Below, one piece after another: positions 18,679 to 28,441 of a DNA stretch of 64,000 nt. Origin of the DNA: Anaplasma ovis str. Haibei. Lineage in GTDB: Bacteria > Pseudomonadota > Alphaproteobacteria > Rickettsiales > Anaplasmataceae. A program made the translations under genes and the position numbers. A model generated the notes under the pieces. The model was not told the origin of the DNA and did no database searches. It saw nothing but the letters and a program-made list of their open reading frames with translations. Where the stretch lies: positions 1,054,001 to 1,118,000 of the forward strand of contig NZ_CP015994.1 of assembly GCF_002214625.1 (NCBI RefSeq), written 5' to 3'. The first letter of the stretch is position 1. Each line of letters opens with the position of its first letter.

Positions 18679-20106
18679 ATGTCACACGATAATGATTTGG
18701 CGCAAATGCGTATGCCACTGGCAAGTATACATGAGGAGTGCGGGGTTTTTGCAATACAGAACCACAGCAACGCGGCTAAGAAGTGCCTAATGGGCCTGCA
18801 TGCGCTGCAGCACCGCGGTCAGGAGTCATTTGGTATTGCAACATCATCCGACAACGGAGAATTCTCTGTGTATCACGGCAGCGAATACGTGAACAGCATA
18901 TTTGAAAAACCAGAAGCACGCTTGCTACGCGGCACTTTGTCAGTTGGGCATGTACGATATTCTACCAGCGGCAGCAAACCGGTGGCACAACCAATAGTAG
19001 TAGATTGCAAGTTTGGCAAATTGGCTATAGCACACAACGGGAACCTGACCAACGCCGGCAGCCTACGCAGGAAGTTAATAAGCAAGGGGTGCACATTTTT
19101 GTCAGATATTGACACCGAGGTCATTGGCCATTTGATAGCAACAAACCCGTCTGATTCTTTTATCGATTGCGTTATCCCCGCAATAGGAGAAGTCAAGGGC
19201 GCATATTCTCTAGTCATGATGACAAACAACACCCTGGTTGGAGTGAGAGACGCTGCCGGCATACGGCCACTAGTGCTTGGCACCGTAGATGGGGCATATG
19301 TCATGGCATCGGAAACCTGCGCACTTGATATAGTAAAGGCAGAGTTTGTCAGAGATATACAACCTGGAGAATTGGTAGTAATAAACCGGTCAAACGAGTT
19401 AACCAGTACGTATCCGTTCCCCCCATTGAAGCGCAGTTTTTGCATTTTTGAGTATATATATTTTGCTAGGCCGGACAGTGTCGTGGACAATGTACCGGTT
19501 TATGAGGCACGTAAAAACATTGGGGCAGAGCTTGCTGTAGAGAGCCCCCCTCCTGACAACGTAGATATGGTGGTGCCCGTGCCAGATTCTGGCATACCAG
19601 CAGCCATGGGGTATGCAACAAAGTCTGGCGTTCCCTTTGAGTTTGGGATAATAAGGAACCACTATGTGGGACGCACCTTCATACAGCCAACCGATGGCGG
19701 GCGGCGCATGGGGGTTGAGATGAAGCACAATGCGAACTCCTCAATTTTGCGCGGAAAAAACATAGTTCTGGTTGACGACAGTATAGTGCGTGGCACCACC
19801 TTGCGAGAAGTAATAGAGCTATTGCGCAAAGCGGGCACAAAAACCATACACTTGCGGATCTCTAGCCCACCAACATTGCACTCATGCTTTTATGGCATCG
19901 ATACGCCAGAGCGGTCTAAGTTGGTTGCTAATAAGCTCTCTCTACAGGAACTGAACACCATGCTGCAGTGCGATAGCATAGCCTTTATTAGCATAGATGG
20001 ACTATACAAGGCAGTGTGTGGGGCCCCCCGTGATCACTCCTCCCCACAATATTGCGACGCATGTTTTACCGGTATGTACCCGGTAGGCGAAATGGAACGG
20101 CACTGA
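18679..20106 (+). CDS. purF: Amidophosphoribosyltransferase
   Basis: First committed step of purine synthesis: PRPP plus glutamine to phosphoribosylamine. A ~21-residue propeptide precedes the nucleophile Cys22 (CGVFAIQ), as in Bacillus-type enzymes. Glutaminase features: HRGQESFG and GNLTNAGSLR. The PRPP loop is VLVDDSIVRGTTLREV. Cysteines at about 254, 402, 459 and 462 match the ligands of the structural 4Fe-4S cluster. 475 aa, complete. Confidence 0.96.
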   Translation: MSHDNDLAQMRMPLASIHEECGVFAIQNHSNAAKKCLMGLHALQHRGQESFGIATSSDNGEFSVYHGSEYVNSIFEKPEARLLRGTLSVGHVRYSTSGSKPVAQPIVVDCKFGKLAIAHNGNLTNAGSLRRKLISKGCTFLSDIDTEVIGHLIATNPSDSFIDCVIPAIGEVKGAYSLVMMTNNTLVGVRDAAGIRPLVLGTVDGAYVMASETCALDIVKAEFVRDIQPGELVVINRSNELTSTYPFPPLKRSFCIFEYIYFARPDSVVDNVPVYEARKNIGAELAVESPPPDNVDMVVPVPDSGIPAAMGYATKSGVPFEFGIIRNHYVGRTFIQPTDGGRRMGVEMKHNANSSILRGKNIVLVDDSIVRGTTLREVIELLRKAGTKTIHLRISSPPTLHSCFYGIDTPERSKLVANKLSLQELNTMLQCDSIAFISIDGLYKAVCGAPRDHSSPQYCDACFTGMYPVGEMERH

Positions 20107-20196
20107 GCGCATAAGTCCGCGTTTCATCAAACTGAGTCCTGAGTCACCTAGCTTGCCGGCAGCCCACTCCAACCAACCCAAGGTGTGCCCGCGCAC

Positions 20197-21150
20197 TTAG
20201 GCGCAAGAGTCTTCCTGGCGTTTCTTGTATACTTCCAGGCAACTTGGCATAACATCCTCGAGAGATTGGGTCATCACTCGCACATTGCCACTAACGGAAC
20301 AATCGGCAGTAATGTGGCACTTTAGCAGCTCCAGTTGGTCTGTAGTCAATATTGGTTCACTACTGCCAGTAAGGGGCTTGAGTAAAAAGGACACCAGCCA
20401 AAACTCACAGAAAAACGCCATCACCTTCGCAAGTAGGGTAGGCAAAGCCAGCACCGGCTTGTCCCTGGCTGTTGCTTGCAAAATGAACTCCATCAACTCC
20501 CGGAGTGAGTAGGTTTTTGGCCCGCATACCTCTAGTGTTTTCCCGGTCTCTTGATTCTCTATTATTGAGGAAGTAAGCTCCGCCACCTCGTCCACACACA
20601 CAGGTTGCAGAAGGCTATCTCCCTCTACAATAGGTAAAAACGGGAGAATCCTGGCAAGTTTTGCAAATTTACTGAAAAAATGGTCTTCATCGCCAAAAAC
20701 CAGGTTGGGCTTTAATATCACTGCATCTTTGCAGACACTTTTGACGGTGTTTTCCCCCTCAAGTTTGCTAGTGGCATAGACAGAGCTCGCGGCAATATCG
20801 CTGCCCATGGCGGAAAAGTGCACAAACATTTTGCCGTGCTGTCCCGCAAGCTTTGCAATGTTACCGGGCACAGTAACGTGCAGGTATCGTAGCACGTCCC
20901 TGCGCGGGCTCATGCCACCAACAAGATTTACGGCCACATCACACTCTGCGAGCAGCTTCTCGACCAGCAGTGAGTTAGAGAGGTCACCCGGTATTATTTG
21001 CACTTGCCCTAAGTTGCCAATTAACTTGAGTCGCGCGGCTTTCTCTTGGTTGCGGGTAAACACGCTTACAGTGTACCCACGTAGAACAAGGCTGTTCACC
21101 ACATGCCTACCTATGAACCCACTACCACCGAACACAACCACTTTTTTCAT
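20197..21150 (-). CDS. NAD(P)-binding epimerase-like protein, NDUFA9 type
   Basis: An extended short-chain dehydrogenase fold beginning MKKVVVFGGSGFIGRHVV, where GGSGFIG is the dinucleotide loop. DVAVNLVGGMSPRRD and a segment with KPNLVFGDEDHFF are typical of the alphaproteobacterial relatives of mitochondrial complex I subunit NDUFA9. 317 aa from the ATG at 21150. No active-site YxxxK triad is obvious in the expected place (SVYATSKLEG has a YxxxK-like spacing), so an enzymatic role is possible. Possible partner: respiratory complex I, inferred from homology only. Confidence 0.85.
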   Translation of the reverse strand: MKKVVVFGGSGFIGRHVVNSLVLRGYTVSVFTRNQEKAARLKLIGNLGQVQIIPGDLSNSLLVEKLLAECDVAVNLVGGMSPRRDVLRYLHVTVPGNIAKLAGQHGKMFVHFSAMGSDIAASSVYATSKLEGENTVKSVCKDAVILKPNLVFGDEDHFFSKFAKLARILPFLPIVEGDSLLQPVCVDEVAELTSSIIENQETGKTLEVCGPKTYSLRELMEFILQATARDKPVLALPTLLAKVMAFFCEFWLVSFLLKPLTGSSEPILTTDQLELLKCHITADCSVSGNVRVMTQSLEDVMPSCLEVYKKRQEDSCA

Positions 21151-21348
21151 GACACCACCGTTACCTTGAGCCTCCACATTATCTACGCTTTCAAAACGCC
21201 GTGCAATCCCATAACAGTAATTCCACCCATAGCATTGGGGGTGTATACCACCACTAACACAGCTATGTCAGCTACAGCGGCGTTATACGTCACGTTGGGA
21301 AGACGCACTAATGCAGTAATGACAACTTGTAATACCCACATACCAGTA

Positions 21349-23448
21349 CTAGTAGTGCACTTCCGGCAGAGAATATCCAAATATCTCCATCAACCTACAG
21401 GCCACCACCCTGCCTTCGGTGGTTTTCAGCATTTGCAAGGCATCAGAGCGCGCCCTCAGTACGGTGCGAACGTCAAAGGGGTCTGCAAACCTGAACTCCA
21501 CAGCACCGGATTGTCTGTACCCAAGAACATCGCCGCCACCTCGCAACAGCAGGTCCTGCTCCGCTATGAAGAAACCATCCTGAGAACTGCGCAACACACT
21601 CAGTTTGCGGTATGCAATCCTACCAATATCCCCATGCAGCAGTATGCAGAAAGACTGCCTGCTGCTGCGACCTACCCTGCCTCTGAGCTGGTGCAACTGC
21701 GATAAGCCGAACTTTTCCGGGTTTTCAATTACAATGATTGTAGCATCAGGAACATCAATGCCTACCTCAATAACTGTGGTGGCCACAAGTATTTTTATGT
21801 CTCCAGCGTGAAATGCCCTAATCGCCTTGTCCCTATCAGTGCGCGGCAACGCACCGTGCGCTATACCAACAGAATTGTTAAATATCTTCTTCAGAGACAG
21901 AAATCTTGCCTCTGCTGAAGCCATTTCAGAAGCTTCAACATTAACAATACGCGGGCATATCCAATACGCTTTGTGTCCTTCCGATATGGCATTTTGTAGG
22001 CGGTTACACACTTCATCTATCCTACTAATTTGTATAATACTAGTATGGATTGGGCGCCTGCCCCGTGGCCGCTCAAAAAGCGTCACCCTATCAATGTTGC
22101 CGTACAGAATTTGCTCCAAAGTGCGAGGGATTGGTGTGGCACTGATGAACAGCATGTCCGCAGATTCTCCCTTTTCCGCCAGGCGCATTCTCTGCAAAAC
22201 ACCAAACCTTTGTTGCTCATCTATGACTACAAGTCGCAAATTGCGAAATTGTACTGACTCTTGAAACAAGGCATGTGTCCCAATTAGTACGCATATATCT
22301 CCGGCAAGTAGCCTATCTTTGAGCAGTGGTTTGTTTTTTGTTTTGCTGGTTAACAACTCCGCACAAATGTTTAGACCGGATAATGTATTGTTGATCCGGG
22401 AGTGGTGTTGCTCAGCCAGTATTTCCGTAGGCACCATTAACGCAACCTGGCCACCACCCTCTATAGCATTGAGCATAGCAAACAGCGCAACTACTGTTTT
22501 ACCGCTGCCCACATCACCCTGAAGCAGCACGGTCATCTGCTTTTCAGATTCCTGGTCTCGTGTGATAGCCTCAATTGCAGACTTTTGCCCAGCGGTGAGC
22601 TCAAATCCCAAATTCTCCTCTACCAACTTGCGGTACGCCCCACAACTTTTTACAGCAACACCCTTAGTTGCGCGGCTCTGTTTAGCAAAGTGCATGGCCG
22701 CGTGGTAGCTGAGCAACTCGTCGTATGCCAACCTGCTCTTGTAAAGGTGCACATCATGCACGCTGTCCGGATTGTGCATGCCTTCCACGCTTTTTTTCCA
22801 ACTGTGCCATGAATTCTGTGACAGTACATCGGGTCTAAGCCATTCCTGCCAGTCAGGCAACAACTGCACAAAAGTTTGTATAAGCTTGTGCATTATCCTG
22901 GAATGAAAGCCCTTTGCTACAGAATATAGCGGCTCTAGGATGCAGATTTCCTGCATCTGGTCAAGCTTGGGGGTTGCGTAGTCTGGATGAACAAGCTGCA
23001 GCGCACCACGGTACTCTTCAAGCTTGCCACTCACCACGCATTGGCACCCAACCTTCAGAGAATTGCTAAGGTATCCCCTAGAGTGATTGAAAAAGATTAG
23101 CGACACAGGCCCAACTTCGGATTCTAATAAAATCCTATATGGTGTGCCGTGAGATTTTTTACCAGGTGGAGGAGGTATGTGCTGCTTGACCAGGGCCACA
23201 AAAGTCACAATACGCCCTATTGAATCTTCCGTTAGTGAAGTATTGGTCCTGTCCACATATCCATGTGGAGCATACAACAGAACGTCTATCAGCCTATGCC
23301 CACCGCATAGCTTTTCCAGCACCTCGCCTTTCTTATTGTCCACATCAGGCATATCGTATATGCTCGAGAATATCCCGATTCTCGCCTTCTGCGTGGTGGC
23401 TTTGTCATCTGGGCACGGACCAACTGCGGGCTTCGGTGTCTTGATCAT
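21349..23448 (-). CDS. recG: ATP-dependent DNA helicase RecG
   Basis: Branch-migration helicase that remodels stalled forks and Holliday junctions. N-terminal wedge/OB domain, then helicase motifs: Walker A LLQGDVGSGKTVVA, motif II VIDEQQRFGVLQR, motif III FISATPIPRT, and motif VI QLRGRVGRSSRQSF. 699 aa, complete. It starts 9 bases from the divergent coaC start, so the two must share a compact promoter region or have promoters inside each other's coding sequence. Confidence 0.97.
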   Translation of the reverse strand: MIKTPKPAVGPCPDDKATTQKARIGIFSSIYDMPDVDNKKGEVLEKLCGGHRLIDVLLYAPHGYVDRTNTSLTEDSIGRIVTFVALVKQHIPPPPGKKSHGTPYRILLESEVGPVSLIFFNHSRGYLSNSLKVGCQCVVSGKLEEYRGALQLVHPDYATPKLDQMQEICILEPLYSVAKGFHSRIMHKLIQTFVQLLPDWQEWLRPDVLSQNSWHSWKKSVEGMHNPDSVHDVHLYKSRLAYDELLSYHAAMHFAKQSRATKGVAVKSCGAYRKLVEENLGFELTAGQKSAIEAITRDQESEKQMTVLLQGDVGSGKTVVALFAMLNAIEGGGQVALMVPTEILAEQHHSRINNTLSGLNICAELLTSKTKNKPLLKDRLLAGDICVLIGTHALFQESVQFRNLRLVVIDEQQRFGVLQRMRLAEKGESADMLFISATPIPRTLEQILYGNIDRVTLFERPRGRRPIHTSIIQISRIDEVCNRLQNAISEGHKAYWICPRIVNVEASEMASAEARFLSLKKIFNNSVGIAHGALPRTDRDKAIRAFHAGDIKILVATTVIEVGIDVPDATIIVIENPEKFGLSQLHQLRGRVGRSSRQSFCILLHGDIGRIAYRKLSVLRSSQDGFFIAEQDLLLRGGGDVLGYRQSGAVEFRFADPFDVRTVLRARSDALQMLKTTEGRVVACRLMEIFGYSLPEVHY

Positions 23449-23457
23449 AGGTCACAC

Positions 23458-24015
23458 ATGAACATACTGCTAATAATATCCGGCAGCATTGCAGCGTACA
23501 AGTCGCTAGATGTTGCAAGGGAACTAAAAAGAAGGGGCCACAACTTATTATGCGTCCTTAGTAAGTGCGGGGAAAAATTTGTCACTCCTTTGTCTGTCAC
23601 ATCGTTGGTCGGACACTATACCTATACAGAGAGCGACTTCTTCTCATTGCAGGCGAGTATGAAGCACATCTCGCTGCCGCGCAATTCTGACCTTATACTC
23701 GTTGCACCAGCAAGCGCCAACATAATTGCAAAAGCTGCATACGGCATTTGCGATGATTTACCATCAACAATTTTGATGTGCACAAGGGCACCAATTGTTA
23801 TGGCACCTGCAATGAATACCGTAATGTGGGAAGCAAAAGCAACGTTGCGTAATCTGGAAATTCTAAGGCAAGATAACGTGCAGATCATAGAGCCAGAAGC
23901 CGGAGTTCTGGCATGTGGGGAAGAGGGATACGGGAAAATGGCAAGCGTGGACACCATAATCTCGTACGTAGAGAATATGCCCAATAGTGCGGCCAGCACG
24001 GCAGCGTGGGATTAG
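23458..24015 (+). CDS. coaC: Phosphopantothenoylcysteine decarboxylase (stand-alone CoaC)
   Basis: Flavoprotein decarboxylating 4'-phosphopantothenoylcysteine in CoA synthesis. ISGSIAAYKSLDVARELKRR opens the flavodoxin-like fold; MKHISLPRNSD contains the catalytic His; APAMNTVMWE is the substrate-recognition motif; GVLACGEEGYGKM contains the catalytic Cys. Only the CoaC half is present (185 aa); the CoaB synthetase domain usually fused behind it is absent and must be encoded elsewhere. Confidence 0.93.
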   Translation: MNILLIISGSIAAYKSLDVARELKRRGHNLLCVLSKCGEKFVTPLSVTSLVGHYTYTESDFFSLQASMKHISLPRNSDLILVAPASANIIAKAAYGICDDLPSTILMCTRAPIVMAPAMNTVMWEAKATLRNLEILRQDNVQIIEPEAGVLACGEEGYGKMASVDTIISYVENMPNSAASTAAWD

Positions 24016-24094
24016 TTTCTACCTGCATAAAGCGCACGCATGCCGCCCAGCTGCCAGTACCCGCTCACCCGAACAATAGTACGACCAGCGCGCC

Positions 24095-24140
24095 ACCCGC
24101 CTGTTGGCGGGTTTAGCGACCCAAGCCCAGCTCTTGGGCT
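24095..24140. terminator. Paired hairpins between convergent coaC and mnmE
   Basis: ACCCGCC-TGTT-GGCGGGT (24095-24112) is a perfect 7-bp GC-rich hairpin. AGCCCA-GCTCT-TGGGCT (24124-24140) follows, with ATTTTCC after it. They lie downstream of coaC (+) and overlap the stop of mnmE (-), so they plausibly form a shared bidirectional terminator. Confidence 0.65.
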
Positions 24141-25470
24141 ATTTTCCAATGCAGAATCTCTTGAAGATGTTATCCAAAATGTCATCCCCATATACCGCAC
24201 CAGTGATCTTACCTATCTCCTTGGTAGCTAACCTGAGATATTCAGCAATAATCTCCGCGGGCATCTCGTTTGTAATTTCAGAAATTACCGTGGCCGCACT
24301 TTGTAGGTGGCCTCTGTGCCTCTGAGAAGTTATTAGCAGGTCTCCAGATTTAGGGAAACTACTTACTGCTCTTTCCTTGAGCGCTGATAGTAGGCTATTC
24401 ACCCCAAGGTTAGCATGCACAGACACTAAGTGGAACAGCCTTTCCCCTATAGTCCTGGTTTCTCCCTCTTGCGCGTTATCAGCCTTGCTCAGTACGTAGA
24501 TGGTTTTACCATCATCACCCTGTTCAATTGCCTCATTCACATCCAGATTGTCTGCTTCGCCATAGGAGGATAATACTATCTTGATGTCGGCGATCTCCGC
24601 TTCCGATTTCGCGCGCATGATACCCTCACGCTCTATAAAATCTGTACTTTCACGCATGCCTGCGGTATCCACAACTATGAACGGATAGCCACCAATGTCC
24701 ACATGCGCTTCCAGTACATCGCGCGTAGTGCCGGGATACTCCGAGACAATCGCCATATCTCTGCGTGCAAGGTGGTTAAAAAGTGTGGATTTACCCACGT
24801 TTGGCTTGCCAATAATTGCAACCCTCATACCATACCGCAACCTCTCCCCACGATGGCCATCATCAAGGTGTTTCTCCAAAGAGTTACGCAGCTCTTCTAC
24901 CCTGGCGCACACACTATTTAGTATCTGTGATGAGACATCTTCAGGAAAATCGATATAAGCTTCTAGGTCAGAAAGTATATCGATAAGGTTGCCGCGCCAC
25001 TCTTCATACAGCCGCCCCAGGCAACCTGAAGACTGGGCAAAAGCCTGGCGCAGCTGTGCTTCTGTTTCAGAATTTATGAGATCAGCAAGTCCTTCAGCTC
25101 TGGTAAGATCAATTTTACCATTCAAAAACGCTCTTAATGAGAATTCCCCGGGATCAGCAATGCGAAACACCGTTTGCAACTCCGCAAAGAGCAATCTTAT
25201 AACCGCCAGGCTGCCGTGTATTTGAAGTTCCACAACATCTTCACCAGTAAAGCTTCCTGGCCCGGGAAAATACAGTACCACAGCTTGATCTATCGGCTGC
25301 CGTTTTTTGTTATATAGGATCCTGCACGTGGCTACTCTGGGACACACCTGCTCTTTAACGCCCAGTAGCCGCATAGACTCTAAAGCATCACATCCAGATA
25401 TTCTGATCACCGCAACCCCAGATTTGCCCATAGGCGTTGACAAAGCGAAGATCGTATCAGTCCGCGACAC
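24139..25470 (-). CDS. mnmE: tRNA modification GTPase MnmE
   Basis: With MnmG it installs the carboxymethylaminomethyl group at U34 of certain tRNAs. N-terminal formyl-THF-binding domain starts DTIFALSTPMGKSGVAVIRI. The G domain has Walker A GKPNVGKSTLFN and G3 DTAGMR; the G4 motif reads SKADN instead of NKxD. The C-terminus ends in the catalytic CIGK. 443 aa. Its start abuts the dapD stop with no spacer, so dapD and mnmE form an operon. Confidence 0.96.
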   Translation of the reverse strand: MSRTDTIFALSTPMGKSGVAVIRISGCDALESMRLLGVKEQVCPRVATCRILYNKKRQPIDQAVVLYFPGPGSFTGEDVVELQIHGSLAVIRLLFAELQTVFRIADPGEFSLRAFLNGKIDLTRAEGLADLINSETEAQLRQAFAQSSGCLGRLYEEWRGNLIDILSDLEAYIDFPEDVSSQILNSVCARVEELRNSLEKHLDDGHRGERLRYGMRVAIIGKPNVGKSTLFNHLARRDMAIVSEYPGTTRDVLEAHVDIGGYPFIVVDTAGMRESTDFIEREGIMRAKSEAEIADIKIVLSSYGEADNLDVNEAIEQGDDGKTIYVLSKADNAQEGETRTIGERLFHLVSVHANLGVNSLLSALKERAVSSFPKSGDLLITSQRHRGHLQSAATVISEITNEMPAEIIAEYLRLATKEIGKITGAVYGDDILDNIFKRFCIGK

Positions 25471-26304
25471 TTAAACCTCTCTGAGGAGCTCATTAATTGC
25501 GGTACGGTTCCTGGTACGATCGCACACTTTCTTCGCAATTACAGCGCAATACAGGGACACGCCCCCAGATGTGGGCTCACACCCGGGAATTACAACAGAA
25601 TAGGGCGGCACCCTACCGAAGGTGACTTCCCCAGTTTCCCTGTCAATGATCTTGGTTGAGGATCCGATATATGTGCCCATTGCGAGCACTGATCCCTCCC
25701 CTATTATGACGCCATCAACAACTTCGCTCCTAGCGCCGATAAAGCACCCGTCTTCAATAATTGTTGGCCTACTACCAACCGGCTCTAGCACACCCCCTAT
25801 TCCCACACCACCAGATATGTGGCAATTCTCCCCAATTTGTGCACAGCTGCCTACAGTGGCCCATGTGTCGATCATGGTTCCTGCACCCACATAGGCGGCC
25901 ACGTTAACAAAACTAGGCATTAACACCACTCCGGCCCCGATGTATGCGGATTTCCGAACATAGGCGCCAGGCACCGCTCGGATTTTCGCAGCTGTGAAAT
26001 GAGCGGTATCCCACTCGGCAAATTTTGCAGGGATTTTATCGCACCAGCTACACCAGTCTGACCCAGCAATGCCCATAAAGTTAATGCCGTGTGTACGGAA
26101 AAAGGCCAGCACAGCTTTTTGCACCCAGCCATTGACTACCCAATCTCCTGAGGCAGCCTTCGTGCAGGCGCGCACTTTGCCCGTATCCAACAGCTCCATG
26201 GCCATTTCACTTGCTCTACGCAACTCATCTTGGGAGTGATGCTCCCCTGCAAAAACCTTTTGCAGGTATTCAAAACCGGCTCCAAAATCCACGGATTTAT
26301 TCAT
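25471..26304 (-). CDS. dapD: Tetrahydrodipicolinate N-succinyltransferase
   Basis: Uses succinyl-CoA to acylate tetrahydrodipicolinate in the succinylase DAP/lysine route. A left-handed beta-helix of hexapeptide repeats is evident ([47 protein letters not shown]). The ATG at 26304 ([11 protein letters not shown]) gives 277 aa, typical; the open frame extends to 26391 without conserved residues. It is followed directly by mnmE. Confidence 0.95.
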   Translation of the reverse strand: MNKSVDFGAGFEYLQKVFAGEHHSQDELRRASEMAMELLDTGKVRACTKAASGDWVVNGWVQKAVLAFFRTHGINFMGIAGSDWCSWCDKIPAKFAEWDTAHFTAAKIRAVPGAYVRKSAYIGAGVVLMPSFVNVAAYVGAGTMIDTWATVGSCAQIGENCHISGGVGIGGVLEPVGSRPTIIEDGCFIGARSEVVDGVIIGEGSVLAMGTYIGSSTKIIDRETGEVTFGRVPPYSVVIPGCEPTSGGVSLYCAVIAKKVCDRTRNRTAINELLREV

Positions 26305-26521
26305 CTCAGCACACGCGCCCAAACTAACATACATCAACACTCCATACAACCGCTTCAACCCGGAAGGACCCCCCGTAACTGCAGGCCACACACTCTGTTT
26401 AGGGTAGACGAACAGGTACGAAACCGCCTTCTATTTGGTCAATCACCGTTCATAAAAATGGACACATGGGGAATAATGCGCTATAGTGCACCCGTTGTTA
26501 CGCATTACCGGCGCCGATGCG

Positions 26522-27157
26522 ATGAAGATAGAGTGCAAAAATTGCCATGCAACCTACAGCGTAGCCAGTGACAAGATGCCTGCTAAAGGGAAAAAAGTCA
26601 AGTGCACAAACTGTGGAAATGTGTGGTTTTTTTCTGCTGAGGAAAGCACAGCTCCATCTGCAAGCAGCTCACACGCTGCAAAACTTGGCGGCATGGCTAG
26701 GCGTGGCAGGGGGCGCGATCCTTTCACGTGGAAGGACTGTGTGCTCATTGTAATGATGGTTCCGCTCGTATTTTTCTTTTCCTCTACGTTCCAGAAGAAA
26801 GTCCCTTATAGGTTCAGAAAGGCGTACCGATTCGCGGAAATCTATGACACCTCTCACATCAAGCTTCGGGAATCCCGGGTCAAAATTCTGAGTGTTGACG
26901 GAGAAGAACTAGCGGTCAAGATAAGCTGGTCAATAGAGAACACGGCGGGTGATGAGCGCTTTATTCCTGGCGTGCATCTAGCTTTTTATGACAAAAATTC
27001 CAAGAAGGTATTCTCCCGTAAAGTAGAGGTGAACAAGTACGGACTCATACCTGGAAACACGAGGCTGCAGTTCGAAAAGACCGTTAGCGGAGTACCCAAC
27101 AATGTGGCAACCATGAAAGTGAAGGTAGGAAATGCCTTTGAGGTCTTGTTCTACTGA
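26522..27157 (+). CDS. MJ0042-type zinc-ribbon membrane protein
   Basis: Residues 1-36 form an MJ0042 zinc ribbon: IECKNCHATYSV and VKCTNCGNVWFF supply two CxxC knuckles. A basic linker leads to one hydrophobic helix (CVLIVMMVPLVFFFSSTF) near residue 80, then a ~120-aa domain predicted outside the cytoplasm that resembles the DUF3426-type extension found with MJ0042 ribbons in Alphaproteobacteria. Start at ATG 26522; an upstream in-frame GTG exists at 26486. The xseA start lies one base after its stop. Function unknown. Confidence 0.8.
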   Translation: MKIECKNCHATYSVASDKMPAKGKKVKCTNCGNVWFFSAEESTAPSASSSHAAKLGGMARRGRGRDPFTWKDCVLIVMMVPLVFFFSSTFQKKVPYRFRKAYRFAEIYDTSHIKLRESRVKILSVDGEELAVKISWSIENTAGDERFIPGVHLAFYDKNSKKVFSRKVEVNKYGLIPGNTRLQFEKTVSGVPNNVATMKVKVGNAFEVLFY

Positions 27158-27158
27158 G

Positions 27159-28325
27159 ATGATTCCGGAATTCACCGTAACGGAAGTCACTGATCTAGTG
27201 CGGCGGGTAATGCACGATACGTTCTATTGCATTAAAATCCGTGGGGAGATAACCGGCCTATCAAAGCCAAGTTCCGGACATGTGTATCTATCGCTCAAAG
27301 ACGATGATTCCGTCATTAGCGCCGTATGTTGGAACGGCACCAGGCTCGATGCACAGTTCGAAAATGGGTTGGAGGTCATATGCACTGGGCATCTTAGCAC
27401 CTACCAATCGAGATACCAATTGGTGATCGAGGGAATGGTGTTGGCTGGCCAAGGCAAACTGGCAGCCATGCTTGAAGAGCGTCGCAAAAAGCTGGAGAAA
27501 GAGGGGTTGTTTGACCAGGCACGTAAAAAGCCCCTGCCCCTCCTACCGCTCAAGATAGGCGTAATAACCTCACCAACCGGGGCAGTGATTCGTGACATAC
27601 TAAACCGTGTTAAGCACAGATTTCCCTCACACATCGTAGTGTGGCCGGTACAGGTGCAGGGATCGCAAGCAAGCACGATGATCGTGCAAGCAATTTTAGG
27701 GTTTAACAGCCTAGAGGAGCCACCAGACGTGATAATCGTGGCCAGAGGCGGGGGAAGCATGGAAGATTTGTGGCCGTTCAACGATGAGGAACTTGCACGG
27801 ACAACCGCCGCATCGAAGATACCTATCGTTTCTGCTATTGGGCACGAAACAGACTTCACAATAATTGACTATGCCGCTGACGTACGTGCACCAACTCCCA
27901 CAGCAGCGGTTGAAATTGTACTGCCGGAAAGGCAGCAGCTTGTGAGCGATATCACGCACAAGCTTTCAAAAATCAGAAATGCTGTGGGAAATGTGCTGGG
28001 CGCTAAGGAGCATAGGTTGCTCCAGCTGTATGGAGTGCTCACTGAAACCAGACATAAAATAAGCGAAGTAGGAAGAAGTGCGCTTGTGCACCAAGAAAGA
28101 ATTGAGTTCCTGTTTAAAGTGTCCTTGCTCAAAAAACAACAGTACCTTGACAACCTGATTGGGAGGATAAGCCGCTACAACAAAGAACACATTCTATCGG
28201 TGGGTTATGCAGTTATATATGACGACACCGGGCAGCATGTGAGCTCTGCAGACGCCGTAGCTTCTAACGACACTATAGTGATAGAGTGGAAGGACGGAAA
28301 GCGCAGGGCGGCGATACTCACGTGA
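27159..28325 (+). CDS. xseA: Exodeoxyribonuclease VII large subunit
   Basis: Single-strand-specific exonuclease that works with XseB. N-terminal OB fold (IRGEITGLSKPSSGHVYLSL), then the catalytic domain: GVITSPTGAVIRDIL, IIVARGGGSMEDLWPFNDE and SAIGHETDFTIIDYAADVRA. 388 aa from ATG 27159, somewhat short of E. coli XseA (456 aa), mainly in the C-terminal coiled coil. An ATG at 27132 overlapping the previous gene is possible but adds residues unlike the family start. The small subunit gene is not in the window. Confidence 0.95.
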   Translation: MIPEFTVTEVTDLVRRVMHDTFYCIKIRGEITGLSKPSSGHVYLSLKDDDSVISAVCWNGTRLDAQFENGLEVICTGHLSTYQSRYQLVIEGMVLAGQGKLAAMLEERRKKLEKEGLFDQARKKPLPLLPLKIGVITSPTGAVIRDILNRVKHRFPSHIVVWPVQVQGSQASTMIVQAILGFNSLEEPPDVIIVARGGGSMEDLWPFNDEELARTTAASKIPIVSAIGHETDFTIIDYAADVRAPTPTAAVEIVLPERQQLVSDITHKLSKIRNAVGNVLGAKEHRLLQLYGVLTETRHKISEVGRSALVHQERIEFLFKVSLLKKQQYLDNLIGRISRYNKEHILSVGYAVIYDDTGQHVSSADAVASNDTIVIEWKDGKRRAAILT

Positions 28326-28441
28326 GTGTCAGTATGCCTTGAACATAACGTATAGTATTTACCGCCATAGTGGGACGTGGCACAGCGCAGAATAATGATG
28401 ACAGACCCACATGCCACCTCTGAGCCGTAGGGCCGCATAAT

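Noticed and set aside
21183-21341. Small hydrophobic reverse-strand frame between recG and the NDUFA9-like gene
   Set aside because: About 52 codons with one possible helix (DIAVLVVVYTP) but no RBS seen and no family; not supported beyond chance.
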